Source: Actinobacteria bacterium RBG_16_68_21 (GTDB taxonomy: Bacteria > Actinomycetota > Acidimicrobiia > Spongiisociales > UBA11373). From it: 48,154 nt of DNA. Under the pieces are notes generated by a model. It worked only from the letters and a program-made list of their open reading frames with translations, was not told where the DNA came from and did no database searches. Each line of letters starts with the position of its first letter. Position 1 is the stretch's first letter. Positions 8,477-16,429 of the stretch are shown one piece after another. The DNA is taken from positions 132,515 to 180,668 of the forward strand of contig MELR01000013.1 in assembly GCA_001767695.1 (NCBI GenBank), in the 5' to 3' direction. The position numbers and the translations under genes were made by a program.

Positions 8477-9033
8477 ACGACTCGCTCCCGGTCGTGCCGT
8501 ATCGGCGGGTCTTGGTGCCTGGCACTCGGGCATCGGTTCCGGCGCGACGCGACGATGTCGCCGCCGGGGATCGCATCGTGGTCGTCCTCGAGCAGGCGGA
8601 CGGCACCCGGGGAGCGGTGGGCACGACTGCCGAGGTGCGCGGCGTGCACGCTCCCGACTTCGGCGGCTGGATGCTCGACGTGGCCGGCGAGGCGCTCGTC
8701 GTGGTCCTCGGCGCCGGTGACCGTGCCGAGGTGGTGCCGGTCGACCGGCCCGGCGACGAGGCCGCCGACCTGGTCGGGGAGGTCCGCTCCCGGCTCCGTC
8801 GCTACATGGCGGCGCGCTCCGAGGCGGGGCAAGGGGGAGACATCCACATCGACATCGGCCCTGATCCGGTGAAGGCGTCCCATGAGGTAGCCTCGCATCT
8901 GCGGATCAGTTGGCCCGAGATCCAGGCGATCTTCGAGGCGGGCGATGCAACGGCACGGCTTCGGCTCGAAGCGAAGGTGCTCGACCGGGAGACGACCCTC
9001 CTCAGGGCGTTGCTCGGCCGGAAGACGGACTAG
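8473..9033 (+). CDS. stand-alone LON substrate-binding-like domain protein
   Basis: 186 aa. LPVVPYRRVLVPGTRASV, GDRIVVVLEQ, VGTTAEVRGV and GWMLDVAGEALVVV follow the PUA-like beta barrel of the Lon N domain (PF02190). The helical C-terminal part (SHEVASHLRISWPEIQAIFEAGDATARLRLEAKVLDRETTLL) resembles the Lon stretch after the barrel. There is no AAA+ or protease domain, so it is not a protease itself; stand-alone LON domains are thought to bind proteins. Start ATG 8473 (MNDSLPV) matches the family N-terminus; the GTG at 8374 would add an unrelated 33 residues. First main gene of a probable operon with two small membrane proteins. Confidence 0.65.
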   Translation: MNDSLPVVPYRRVLVPGTRASVPARRDDVAAGDRIVVVLEQADGTRGAVGTTAEVRGVHAPDFGGWMLDVAGEALVVVLGAGDRAEVVPVDRPGDEAADLVGEVRSRLRRYMAARSEAGQGGDIHIDIGPDPVKASHEVASHLRISWPEIQAIFEAGDATARLRLEAKVLDRETTLLRALLGRKTD

Positions 9034-9048
9034 GGAGGAAAGGAGATC

Positions 9049-9342
9049 ATGGCAACCGTTCGCCAACTCCCCGAGATGATCGGCGAGTTCATCGAGCTCG
9101 CCAAGCAGTACCTCAAAGACGCCATCCTCGCGCCGGCACGCCGCCTCGGGCGCCTCGCCGGCTTCAGTTTCGCGGCGGCGTTGCTGTTCATCCTGGCGGC
9201 GTTGTTCCTGGGAGTCGTCGCCTTGCGGGTCATCGTTGCGGTGATGCCGGACGGGGCGATCTGGAGCGGTCTCGGGTACCTGGCGGCGGCGGTTGTGCTC
9301 CTGGGGATCACCGGGGGCGTGATGTGGAGGGCGACCAAGTGA
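9049..9342 (+). CDS. Holin-X-like (Actinobacterial holin superfamily) membrane protein
   Basis: 97 aa behind the strongest SD in the area (GGAGGAAAGGAG). An amphipathic N-terminal helix (MIGEFIELAKQYLKDAI) is followed by two transmembrane helices (about 38-62 and 68-90). This is the architecture of PF07332 proteins, which despite the name are ordinary chromosomal membrane proteins in many actinobacteria. GTGA overlap with the next gene shows coupling. Function unknown. Confidence 0.65.
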   Translation: MATVRQLPEMIGEFIELAKQYLKDAILAPARRLGRLAGFSFAAALLFILAALFLGVVALRVIVAVMPDGAIWSGLGYLAAAVVLLGITGGVMWRATK

Positions 9343-9536
9343 CCGTGGAACGCGCCGACCTGGAAGCCAAGCTGCGCGAGATTCGCCAGGTCGTCGAGGA
9401 GACCTCGCAGGGGGCGAAGAACCCGGCGGTGCTCGCCGCCGTGGGCGGCGTTCTATTGCTCCTGCTCACCTATCTACTGGGGCGGCGCCGCGGGAAGAAG
9501 GGCGCCGCCCGGGTCGAGGTCTACCGGGTTCGCTGA
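9339..9536 (+). CDS. small single-pass membrane protein
   Basis: 65 aa from GTG 9339, which overlaps the stop of the preceding gene (GTGA). Residues 6-30 are a charged helix (ADLEAKLREIRQVVEE), then one transmembrane segment (about 30-47, LAAVGGVLLLLLTYLLG) and a basic tail (RRRGKKG). It resembles DUF3618-type partners of holin-X proteins in size and layout only. The ORF-track start at 8910 is a read-through of another frame. Its 3' end overlaps the convergent small gene by 16 bp. Confidence 0.55.
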   Translation: MTVERADLEAKLREIRQVVEETSQGAKNPAVLAAVGGVLLLLLTYLLGRRRGKKGAARVEVYRVR

Positions 9537-9733
9537 GCCTCCGGGGACGTGACCGCGATCTCGACTCGCTGCCCCCGCCGCACCGTGGTCGTGTAGACCA
9601 GCTCCTCCTTCGGCCCCTCGAGGCGCCGCACCACTCCCAGGGCGGCGATCGCCGCACCGAGCAACGCCAGCGGGACGTTCCCGCTTCGTACCGCCCCGTT
9701 GAGGCGGCGGAGTCCGCGGGCGAGTAGATCCAT
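9521..9733 (-). CDS. small membrane protein, unknown function
   Basis: 70 aa starting MDLLARGLRRLNGAV at ATG 9733. One hydrophobic helix (about 20-36, NVPLALLGAAIAALGVV), then basic residues and a C-terminal segment EELVYTTTVRRGQRVEIAV that could form a short beta hairpin. TAGGCT on this strand (9741-9746) ends 7 nt before the ATG, so it looks leaderless. The longer ORF start at 10606 runs antisense to trmI and is spurious. Convergent overlap with the preceding gene. Confidence 0.55.
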   Translation of the reverse strand: MDLLARGLRRLNGAVRSGNVPLALLGAAIAALGVVRRLEGPKEELVYTTTVRRGQRVEIAVTSPEAQRTR

Positions 9734-9740
9734 GTCCGGG

Positions 9741-9763
9741 AGCCTACCGGGGCGTTCTAGAGT
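9741..9763. promoter_or_regulatory. divergent leaderless -10 elements TAGGCT (-) and TAGAGT (+)
   Basis: TAGGCT (9741-9746, - strand) is 7 nt from ATG 9733; TAGAGT (9758-9763, + strand) is 7 nt from ATG 9771. The equal spacing supports both small ORFs. Confidence 0.4.
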
Positions 9764-9770
9764 CGATGGC

Positions 9771-9866
9771 ATGTTCCGCCATCGTGAAGGAATCCTCAAG
9801 GCGCTCATCGTGTTCATCGCGGTGATGATGCTGCTCTCGCTGGCCCTCCCGTTCCTCCTCAGGTGA
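9771..9866 (+). CDS. 31-aa membrane peptide upstream of trmI
   Basis: ATG 9771 to TGA 9864-9866. A basic start (MFRHREGILK) is followed by one hydrophobic helix of about 20 residues (ALIVFIAVMMLLSLALPFLL). It has its own TAGAGT -10 7 nt upstream and overlaps trmI by 4 bp (GTGA), so it is the first cistron of the trmI transcript. Too short for the ORF track. Function unknown; coupling to trmI could be regulatory. Confidence 0.55.
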   Translation: MFRHREGILKALIVFIAVMMLLSLALPFLLR

Positions 9867-10699
9867 GCGACGCGTTCCAGCCCGGTGACCTCTGTCTGAT
9901 CGTCGACTCCCGAGGCCGTCGCTATCTCATCGACCTGCGCCCGGGCGGCTCGTTCCAGTACCACGCCGGCATCCTCGGCCACGACGAGGTACTGGGCACG
10001 GCACCGGGGATGGTGCATCGGTCGTCGCGAGGATCGCGGCTGATCTCGACTCGGCCCCGCTTGGTCGACTACGTGCTGGAGATGCCCCGGGGGGCGCAGG
10101 TGGTGTACCCGAAGGACATGGGGGCCATCGTCCACTGGGCCGACATCGCCCCCGGCCACACGGTTGCCGAAGCCGGGACCGGTTCCGGGGCGCTGACCAT
10201 GGCCCTGCTCCGCGCCGTTGGACCCACCGGCGCGGTGCTGTCGGTCGAGCGGCGCGGCGACCATCTCGCCCATGCCCGCTCGGTGATCGGCCGCTTCATC
10301 GGAGAGATCCCGTCGAATCTGCGCCTGATAGAGGGCGACGTCGTCGAGGTGCTCGCCGGGGAGACGGTTGATCGGATCGTCCTCGATCTTCCCGAGCCGT
10401 GGTCGGTGGTGGCCGCGGCCGCGGACGCGCTCGTTTCGGGTGGCATCCTCGCCGCGTACCTGCCCACGGTGCCCCAGGTGATGCATCTCCATGACGAGCT
10501 GAGGGCAAGCCGCAGGTTCGTCGACGTCGAGACGATGGAGATCCTCCTTCGCGAGTGGCGCCTCGAGGGTCGCTCGGTCAGACCGGCGAGCCAGATGGTG
10601 GGGCACACCGGTTTCCTCACGTTTGCCCGGGCAACCGCTGCGGAATTGCCCCCGGACGCGGATGACCCCGCCACCGGGGCGGGGTCATCTCCGTCCTAG
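9863..10699 (+). CDS. trmI: tRNA (adenine-N1)-methyltransferase TrmI
   Basis: 278 aa. TrmI uses SAM to methylate adenosine 58 in the T loop of tRNAs. The N-terminal beta domain (FQPGDLCLIVDSRGRRYLI, RPRLVDYVLEMPRGAQVVYPKD) precedes the methyltransferase fold with motif I (VAEAGTGSGALT), motif II (SVERRGDH) and the catalytic-site Asp-Leu-Pro (VLDLPEPW). The C-terminal MVGHTGFLTFARA is characteristic. It lies next to the proteasome locus as in mycobacteria (Rv2118c). The final codons form a strong inverted repeat, a likely terminator. Confidence 0.93.
   Translation: MSDAFQPGDLCLIVDSRGRRYLIDLRPGGSFQYHAGILGHDEVLGTAPGMVHRSSRGSRLISTRPRLVDYVLEMPRGAQVVYPKDMGAIVHWADIAPGHTVAEAGTGSGALTMALLRAVGPTGAVLSVERRGDHLAHARSVIGRFIGEIPSNLRLIEGDVVEVLAGETVDRIVLDLPEPWSVVAAAADALVSGGILAAYLPTVPQVMHLHDELRASRRFVDVETMEILLREWRLEGRSVRPASQMVGHTGFLTFARATAAELPPDADDPATGAGSSPS
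10661..10689. terminator. 12-bp perfect stem-loop inside the trmI 3' end
   Basis: GATGACCCCGCC (10661-10672) pairs perfectly with GGCGGGGTCATC (10678-10689) around loop ACCGG. It sits between trmI (stop at 10699) and the convergent ferredoxin gene (stop at 10713), so it can stop transcription from both sides. No U-run follows, as is common in actinobacterial hairpin terminators. Confidence 0.7.
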
Positions 10700-10712
10700 C
10701 TGCGACGACGCC

Positions 10713-10958
10713 TCAGGGCTCGATGAAGATGCACTCGCCCGGGCACTCCTCGGCCGCCTCGATCGTGATGTCCTCCTGACCGGCCGGCACCAAAGCGAGT
10801 CCCTGCGCTCCCTGGGGGTTTCCCTTCTCGGTTGCGTAGATGGTGTCGCCCTCTCGCACATACGCGAGACCGTCGTCGAGGAGAACGAATACGTCGGGGG
10901 CGATCTCCTCACACAGGCCGTCGCCCGTGCAGAGATCTTGATCGATCCAGACCTTCAT
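10713..10958 (-). CDS. small [3Fe-4S]/[4Fe-4S] ferredoxin
   Basis: 81 aa from ATG 10958 (MKVWIDQDLCTGDGLC). Cys spacing C-x5-C in CTGDGLC, then ECPGEC near the C-terminus, together with EEIAPDVFVLLDDG, match the Fer4_13/Fer4_15 single-cluster ferredoxins of actinobacteria that feed electrons to P450s and oxygenases. The middle region (about 33-60) is a long loop before the last Cys motif. A GGAG lies 10 nt before the ATG and TACACT (10994-10999, - strand) could be its -10. Electron partner unknown; divergent from the proteasome operon. Confidence 0.85.
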   Translation of the reverse strand: MKVWIDQDLCTGDGLCEEIAPDVFVLLDDGLAYVREGDTIYATEKGNPQGAQGLALVPAGQEDITIEAAEECPGECIFIEP

Positions 10959-10993
10959 GATGCTGTGCTCCGGTATCTCGGGCGTCCTCAGGG

Positions 10994-10999
10994 AGTGTA
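10994..10999 (-). promoter_or_regulatory. possible -10 TACACT for the ferredoxin gene
   Basis: Read on the - strand, TACACT lies 35 nt before ATG 10958 and would give a short leader that contains the GGAG ribosome site. Confidence 0.3.
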
Positions 11000-11056
11000 A
11001 CCAGGGCCGGTTCGCGCTCAAGCCAAGCTATGGGACGCCCAGCGACGACCCCGTCG

Positions 11057-11090
11057 TATACTCGCCTGAAGGACCGGGTCGCCCCGGTCC
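11057..11090 (+). promoter_or_regulatory. arc promoter -10 (TATACT) and 5'-UTR hairpin
   Basis: TATACT at 11057-11062 is close to consensus. Nine bases later GGACCGGG (11071-11078) and CCCGGTCC (11083-11090) form a perfect 8-bp inverted repeat with loop TCGC, right at the expected transcript 5' end. The remaining leader (about 45 nt) carries GAGGAG before ATG 11137. A 5'-terminal stem may stabilise the mRNA, or the palindrome may be an operator. Confidence 0.5.
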
Positions 11091-11136
11091 GGGTTCGTAG
11101 AGGCACCACAACGGCGAACCGGGGACGAGGAGAACG

Positions 11137-12849
11137 ATGACCGATCCGACCCTCGAGGAGCTCCGCGGCACCATCAAGATGCTGGAGGAGGAGATCGCCA
11201 TTCTGCGGCGTCGTCTGCAGGATGCTCCCCGGCGTGTTCGGCTCCTCGAGGAGCGGCTCCTCGAGGCGAAGGGACGCATCAGCCAGGCGGTCTCCCAGAA
11301 CGAGAAGCTCTCGGTGGCTCTCGAAGAGACCCGCGACCAGTTGGCCATATTGCGCGAAGAGGTCGAGAAGCTTACCGCACCCCCCAACCAGTTCGGGGTC
11401 GTCCAGGGGATCAACGCGGATGGCACGCTGGACGTGATCACCGGAGGACGCAAGCTGCGCGTGAACGTCGAGCCGACGATCGAGGTCAAGGCACTGGAGG
11501 CCGGCCAGGAGGTCCTGCTCAACGAGGCGATGAACGTCGTCGATATCCGATCGTTCGACCCCACCGGTGAGGTGGTGACGGTCAAGGAGCTGCTCGGCGA
11601 CGGGCGCGTGATCGTGCTCGGTCGGGCCGACGAGGAGCGAGTGGTCGAGTTGGCCGGCCCGATGATCGACGCCTTCCTGAGAATCGGTGACCACGTCCGG
11701 CTCGACGCCCGCAGTGGCCTGGTCCACGAGCGCCTGATCCGGCCCGAGGTGGAAGAGCTGGTCCTCGAGGAGGTCCCGGACGTCACCTATGAGGACATCG
11801 GTGGGTTGCACGACCAGATCGCATCGATTCGCGACGCCGTCGAGCTCCCTTACCTTCACAAGGATCTCTTCGAGCAGTACGGGCTGGCGGCACCGAAGGG
11901 AATCCTCCTCTACGGTCCGCCCGGCTGCGGCAAGACGCTGATCGCCAAGGCGGTGGCGAATTCGCTGGCGATCGCGGTGGCGGACAAGACGGGCGAAACC
12001 GATGCCCGTTCCTACTTCCTCAACATCAAGGGTCCCGAGCTGCTCAACAAGTACGTCGGCGAGACCGAACGTCAGATCCGCCTGATCTTCGGGCGCGCCA
12101 AGGAGAAGTCGGACGAGGGCGTGCCGGTGATCGTCTTCTTCGACGAGATGGACTCGCTGTTCCGCACCCGGGGGAGCGGGATCTCCTCCGATGTGGAGTC
12201 GACGATCGTCCCCCAGCTGCTCTCCGAGTTGGACGGGGTCGAGGGATTGAAGAACGTGATCGTCATCGGTGCATCCAACCGCGAGGACTTGATCGATCCG
12301 GCAATTCTCCGGCCGGGGCGGCTCGACGTGAAGATCAAGATCGAACGTCCCAACGCGGATGCCGCCCGGCAGATCTTCGGGATCTACCTGGGAACCCACG
12401 TCCCCCTCGATTCCGCCGAGGTCGCTCGCTTCGGCGACCGAGAGGCCCTGGTCACCCGAATGATCGAGGCGGTGGTCGCCGACATGTACTCGATGGACGA
12501 GGGCAACCGGTTCCTCGAGGTCACCTATGCCAACGGGGACAAGGAAGTGCTGTACTTCAAGGACTTTGCCTCCGGGGCGATGATCGAGAACGTCGTGCGG
12601 CGAGCGAAGAAGGAAGCGATCAAGCGGGAGATCGCCGAGGGGACCCGGGGTCTGCGCGTTCAGGATCTCACCGAGGCGATCAAGCAGGAGTTCCGGGAGC
12701 ATGAAGACCTGCCCAACACGACGAACCCGGACGACTGGGCTCGCATCTCCGGCAAGAAGGGCGAGCGAATCGTCTACGTCAGAACGCTGATCGACGGCGA
12801 CGGCGAGAGCCGCAGCATCGAAGCGATCACGACCGGCCAGTACCTGTGA
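11137..12849 (+). CDS. arc: proteasome-associated AAA ATPase ARC/Mpa
   Basis: 570 aa. The hexameric ATPase recognises pupylated proteins, unfolds them and feeds them to the 20S core. The N-terminal coiled coil (about 5-80) is the Pup-binding element, followed by tandem OB domains (about 85-225) and the AAA module: Walker A with K266 (YGPPGCGKT), Walker B D336/E337 ([12 protein letters not shown]) and arginine-finger region ([15 protein letters not shown]). The C-terminus GQYL matches the tail that docks on the proteasome alpha ring. First gene of arc-dop-pup-prcB-prcA; its stop overlaps the dop GTG. Confidence 0.96.
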   Translation: MTDPTLEELRGTIKMLEEEIAILRRRLQDAPRRVRLLEERLLEAKGRISQAVSQNEKLSVALEETRDQLAILREEVEKLTAPPNQFGVVQGINADGTLDVITGGRKLRVNVEPTIEVKALEAGQEVLLNEAMNVVDIRSFDPTGEVVTVKELLGDGRVIVLGRADEERVVELAGPMIDAFLRIGDHVRLDARSGLVHERLIRPEVEELVLEEVPDVTYEDIGGLHDQIASIRDAVELPYLHKDLFEQYGLAAPKGILLYGPPGCGKTLIAKAVANSLAIAVADKTGETDARSYFLNIKGPELLNKYVGETERQIRLIFGRAKEKSDEGVPVIVFFDEMDSLFRTRGSGISSDVESTIVPQLLSELDGVEGLKNVIVIGASNREDLIDPAILRPGRLDVKIKIERPNADAARQIFGIYLGTHVPLDSAEVARFGDREALVTRMIEAVVADMYSMDEGNRFLEVTYANGDKEVLYFKDFASGAMIENVVRRAKKEAIKREIAEGTRGLRVQDLTEAIKQEFREHEDLPNTTNPDDWARISGKKGERIVYVRTLIDGDGESRSIEAITTGQYL

Positions 12850-14375
12850 CCGAGGTCCACAAAGTCGTCGGCACCGAGACCGAGTTCGGCATCACGATCC
12901 GCAACCAACCGGACTTCAACCCGGTGCTCGCCTCGAGCCTGGTGATCAACTCCTATGCGGGCACGTCGACACGGATCCCATGGTCCTTCGACGAGGAATC
13001 CCCCGGGAGGGACGCCCGGGGGTTCGGATACGATCCCGCCCCCACCGGGGAGTTCGAGAGCGGGCTGGTGAACGTGGTGCTCACCAACGGCGCCCGGTTC
13101 TACGTCGATCACGCCCATCCGGAGTACTCGAGCCCGGAGTGCTTCGACGCCTTGGAAGCCGCCCTCCACGACAAGGCCGGCGAGGTCGTGCTGGAGAGGG
13201 CGGCGGCCGCCGCCAACCGCACCCTTCCCGAGGGGCAACGCCTGTTCGTGCACAAGAACAACAGTGACGGCAAGGGGAACTCCTACGGCGCCCATGAGAA
13301 CTACCTCGTCTCCCGCACCGTGCCGTTCGGCGAACTGGTGCGGCACCTCACCGGGTTCTTCGCGTCCCGGCAGATCTTCACCGGGTCCGGGAAGGTGGGC
13401 GCCGAGAACGGCCGCCCGCCGGTGGCCTATCAAATCACCCAGCGCGCCGACTTCTTCGAGGAAGAAGTGGGACTCGAGACCACCCTGAAGCGGCCGATCA
13501 TCAATACTCGCGACGAACCCCATGCCGACCCCGGCCGATACCGGCGGCTGCACGTGATCATCGGGGATGCCAACCGCAGCGAGGTGCAGACTTTCCTCAA
13601 GCTGGGCACGACCGCCCTGATCCTCGCCGCCCTCGAGGCGGGCAATCTCGGAGACCCGATCGCCCTCGCTCACCCGGTGGACGCCGTCTGGCGGATCAGC
13701 CACGACCCCACGCTGCGGGTGGCGGTGGAGCTGGTCGATGGCCAGACCGCCACGGCGCTGGACCTGCAATGGCAGTACCTCGGCTGGGTTTCCAAGCACG
13801 CCGAAGTGCACGGGGTATCCGATGTCGAACTGCGGGTGATCGACACCTGGGAGGAGGTGCTAACCGATCTGGAGCGCGACCCCGACTCGACCGCGGACCG
13901 GCTCGACTGGACCGCCAAGCTGGCCATCCTCGAGGGGTACCGCAGGCGCGATCGTCTCGGATGGGACGCCCCCAAGATCCGGCTCGCCGACCTCCAGTAT
14001 CACGACGTCGACTCGACCCGGAGCCTCTACCGGCGCCTGGTGGACGGGGGAAGAATGCAGCGGCTCTTCACCGACGCCGAGGTGTTGCGGGCCACCACCG
14101 AACCTCCCGAGCGCACTCGCGCCTGGTTCCGCGGGGCATGCATCGAGCGTTACGGAAGCGCCATCGTGGCCGCCAACTGGGATTCGCTCATCTTCGACGT
14201 GGGTGAGGACGCTCTCAAGCGGGTGCCTATGATGGAGCCGCTTCGCGGGGGTAAGGATCGTGTTGCCGCGTTGCTCGCCAGATCTCCGACCCCCGCCGAT
14301 CTCGTCCGGGCACTCGCAGGCGAAGAGGGAGGTGAACATGGCCGAGCAGGAGCGCAAACAGACCCGCAAGGATGA
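12846..14375 (+). CDS. dop: Pup deamidase/depupylase Dop
   Basis: 509 aa, GTG start overlapping the arc stop. Dop converts the C-terminal Gln of Pup to Glu and removes Pup from substrates. It belongs to the carboxylate-amine ligase fold shared with PafA: N-terminal [10 protein letters not shown], the segment with [15 protein letters not shown] in the Dop-loop position, and the nucleotide/metal-site stretches [26 protein letters not shown] and NTRDEPHAD. The opening GTETEFG and extra loop separate it from PafA at 16430. It overlaps pup by 38 bp. Confidence 0.95.
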   Translation: MTEVHKVVGTETEFGITIRNQPDFNPVLASSLVINSYAGTSTRIPWSFDEESPGRDARGFGYDPAPTGEFESGLVNVVLTNGARFYVDHAHPEYSSPECFDALEAALHDKAGEVVLERAAAAANRTLPEGQRLFVHKNNSDGKGNSYGAHENYLVSRTVPFGELVRHLTGFFASRQIFTGSGKVGAENGRPPVAYQITQRADFFEEEVGLETTLKRPIINTRDEPHADPGRYRRLHVIIGDANRSEVQTFLKLGTTALILAALEAGNLGDPIALAHPVDAVWRISHDPTLRVAVELVDGQTATALDLQWQYLGWVSKHAEVHGVSDVELRVIDTWEEVLTDLERDPDSTADRLDWTAKLAILEGYRRRDRLGWDAPKIRLADLQYHDVDSTRSLYRRLVDGGRMQRLFTDAEVLRATTEPPERTRAWFRGACIERYGSAIVAANWDSLIFDVGEDALKRVPMMEPLRGGKDRVAALLARSPTPADLVRALAGEEGGEHGRAGAQTDPQG

Positions 14376-14532
14376 CGTCACGCGCGACGTCGCGGCCGAG
14401 GAGACCGTTCCCAGCGACGTCGGCGAGGAGTTGACCGAGAAGATCGACGACCTCCTCGACGAGATCGATTCGGTTCTCGAGGAGAACGCCGAGGAGTTCG
14501 TCAAGAACTACGTGCAGAAGGGCGGCCAGTGA
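14338..14532 (+). CDS. pup: prokaryotic ubiquitin-like protein Pup
   Basis: 64 aa from ATG 14338 behind GGGAGGTG. An intrinsically disordered, acidic protein ending in GGQ: Dop deamidates the last Gln, after which PafA joins it to substrate lysines. The central segment (EELTEKIDDLLDEIDSVLEENAEEFVKNYVQK) is the helix-forming part that binds the ARC coiled coil. The ORF-track start at 14260 is inside dop. Its stop overlaps the prcB GTG. Confidence 0.97.
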   Translation: MAEQERKQTRKDDVTRDVAAEETVPSDVGEELTEKIDDLLDEIDSVLEENAEEFVKNYVQKGGQ

Positions 14533-15326
14533 CGCTCGGTCCGGGTGACGGGCTTCCCCTGGAAGCGGGAACTCCGGCCTCCTCGTTCACGGAACTGCTC
14601 CGCTCGCGGGGCATCGCGTTGCGCTGGGATCTGGCGGGGCACTCCGGCGATGGTCTCGAGCCGCCCGAGGGAACCACCGTGCTCGCCTTCCGCTATGCCG
14701 AAGGCGTGGTGATGGCGGGAGATCGGCGTGCCGTCGCCGGGAACATCATTGCCCACCGCAACGTGCAGAAGGTCTTCCCCGCAGACGCCTACTCCGCAGT
14801 CGCTATCTCCGGAACCGCCGGAATCGCCATCGAACTGGTCAAGCTCTTCCAGACCGAGCTGGAGCACTACGAGAAGCTCGAGGGCCGCCGCCTCAGCCTT
14901 TCCGGCAAGGCGAATCACCTGGCAGCCATGGTGCGCCGCCAGATGCCGATGGCCTTTCAGGGTCTGGTCGTGATCCCGCTGTTCTGTGGCTTCGACGAGG
15001 AGGCCGGCGAGGGAAGGCTCTACTCCTTCGACGTCGTCGGAGGCTCCTACGAGGAGACCGATTACGCCACCACCGGGTCGGGGGGACGCGACGCCAGGCT
15101 CTTCCTGCGCACGCACTTCTCCGAAGCCATGGATGCCGGCTCTGCCATCGACCTGGCGGTGAGCGCGTTGGTGGCGGCCGCCGAGGAGGACACCGCGACC
15201 GGTGGGCCCGACCTGCGGCGCGACATCTACCCGAACGTGGTCACGGTGTCGGCCGCCGGGTTCCGCGCCATTGACGGGGATCGGGTGGCCACCGCGGCCC
15301 GGGCCGCGATGGGGAGTGACTCATGA
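14529..15326 (+). CDS. prcB: proteasome beta subunit PrcB
   Basis: 265 aa with a 48-residue propeptide that is removed autocatalytically before T49 (PPEG/TTVLAFRYAEGVVMAGD), the N-terminal nucleophile of the peptidase. Asp and Lys of the active site lie in GDRRAVAG and NVQKVF. The Ntn-hydrolase fold continues to NVVTVSAAGFRAIDGD. Two heptameric beta rings form the inner chamber of the 20S core. GTG start overlaps pup's stop; its own stop overlaps prcA (ATGA), coupling equal synthesis of both subunits. Confidence 0.96.
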   Translation: MTLGPGDGLPLEAGTPASSFTELLRSRGIALRWDLAGHSGDGLEPPEGTTVLAFRYAEGVVMAGDRRAVAGNIIAHRNVQKVFPADAYSAVAISGTAGIAIELVKLFQTELEHYEKLEGRRLSLSGKANHLAAMVRRQMPMAFQGLVVIPLFCGFDEEAGEGRLYSFDVVGGSYEETDYATTGSGGRDARLFLRTHFSEAMDAGSAIDLAVSALVAAAEEDTATGGPDLRRDIYPNVVTVSAAGFRAIDGDRVATAARAAMGSDS

Positions 15327-15988
15327 GCATCCCGTTCTATGTGCCCCCCGAGCAGCTGATGAAGGACCGGGCCGAATACGCCCGGAAGGGAATCGCCCGG
15401 GGAAAGTCGATCGTGGGCGTCGAATACGCCGACGGAATCCTGATGCTCGGGGAGAACCCGAGCGGCGCGCTGCAGAAGATCTCGGAGGTCTACGACCGGA
15501 TCGCCTTCGCCGGCGTCGGCAAGTACACGGAGTTCGAGCAGCTGAGGGTGGGGGGAATCCGACGGGCCGATCTCACGGGGTACACCTACTCTCGATCCGA
15601 CGTAACCGCCAAGAGCCTCGCAAACGCCTACGCGCAGACCCTGGGACATGTGTTCACCCAGGAGGTGAAGCCTTTCGAGGTGGAGGTGATGGTCGTCGAG
15701 GTCGGTGCCACCACGGCCGACAACCACATCTTCCGTATCACGTACGACGGGGTGCTCTACGACGACAACGGGGTATCCGCCATCGGCGGTTCTGCAGAGG
15801 AACTGGTGGCTCATCTCCGCGCCGCTTTCACGCCGGAGGCCGCCCTGACGACGGCCATCGGGTGGGCGAAGGCGGCATGCCTCTCGTTGGACGACGGAAG
15901 CGGAGGGGCCGGCTGGGAGGCAGCGGTGGTCGACCGCACCCTGGGACGGCGCACCTTCCGTCGGCTCACCCCGGATGAGTTGGCCTAG
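15323..15988 (+). CDS. prcA: proteasome alpha subunit PrcA
   Basis: 221 aa. Forms the outer heptameric rings that gate substrate entry and bind the ATPase tail. The N-terminus MSIPFYVPPEQLMKDRAEYARKGIARGKS is the gating segment plus H0 helix typical of actinobacterial PrcA; the fold follows (VGVEYADGILMLGENPS, KISEVYDRIAFAGVGKYTEFEQLR). There is no propeptide or N-terminal Thr, as expected for alpha. Last gene of the proteasome operon. Confidence 0.96.
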   Translation: MSIPFYVPPEQLMKDRAEYARKGIARGKSIVGVEYADGILMLGENPSGALQKISEVYDRIAFAGVGKYTEFEQLRVGGIRRADLTGYTYSRSDVTAKSLANAYAQTLGHVFTQEVKPFEVEVMVVEVGATTADNHIFRITYDGVLYDDNGVSAIGGSAEELVAHLRAAFTPEAALTTAIGWAKAACLSLDDGSGGAGWEAAVVDRTLGRRTFRRLTPDELA

Positions 15989-16003
15989 CCGGCCGACCGT
16001 CCC

Positions 16004-16363
16004 TCAGAACACCCGCATCACGAACCGAAGCACGGCCCACCCCAAGGCTCCGAGAGTCACTGCGGCGAGCAGGCGCATCGGAAGGGCGGCGGGGTCGGCG
16101 AGCGCCCCGGTGTGCACCGGCTCCTGCGACGGCGGTTCCGGCGTCGATTCGGCGAGAACCTCGAGAGCGTCGTCGACATCGCAGGCGGGAACCCATATCT
16201 CGGTGATCGCCATCTCCCCGACCGTCATCCGGTAAGGGCCAAGCGCCTCCCCGTGGGCGCGGGCGGGAATGCCGGCGGATTGGAGCATGGCCACGGCGAT
16301 GTTGGCCACCCCCGGGTCGCCCAGCTTGGCCACGCTGACATAGCGGGTGGTCCCCTCATCCAT
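16004..16363 (-). CDS. DUF2007-like protein with C-terminal membrane helix
   Basis: 119 aa. The N-terminal 75 residues ([29 protein letters not shown] ... [20 protein letters not shown]) have the alternating pattern of DUF2007, a small domain called a putative signal transducer. A Pro-rich linker and one transmembrane helix (about 95-115) follow. It faces the opposite way from prcA and pafA, between them. TAGGAT on this strand (16370-16375) ends 6 nt before the ATG. Function unknown. Confidence 0.7.
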   Translation of the reverse strand: MDEGTTRYVSVAKLGDPGVANIAVAMLQSAGIPARAHGEALGPYRMTVGEMAITEIWVPACDVDDALEVLAESTPEPPSQEPVHTGALADPAALPMRLLAAVTLGALGWAVLRFVMRVF

Positions 16364-16369
16364 GACCGG

Positions 16370-16423
16370 ATCCTACCGACCGGCGGCGGCAAGACTCCGC
16401 ACGAGCGCGCCTGCCGGTACGCT
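16370..16423. promoter_or_regulatory. divergent leaderless -10s: TAGGAT (-) and TACGCT (+, pafA)
   Basis: TAGGAT (16370-16375, - strand) lies 6 nt from ATG 16363. TACGCT (16418-16423, + strand) lies 6 nt from the pafA ATG at 16430, which has no SD. Confidence 0.45.
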
Positions 16424-16429
16424 CGCCCG

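Noticed and set aside
10909-12702. 597-aa reverse ORF over arc
   Set aside because: Antisense to the clear ARC ATPase; no domain pattern.
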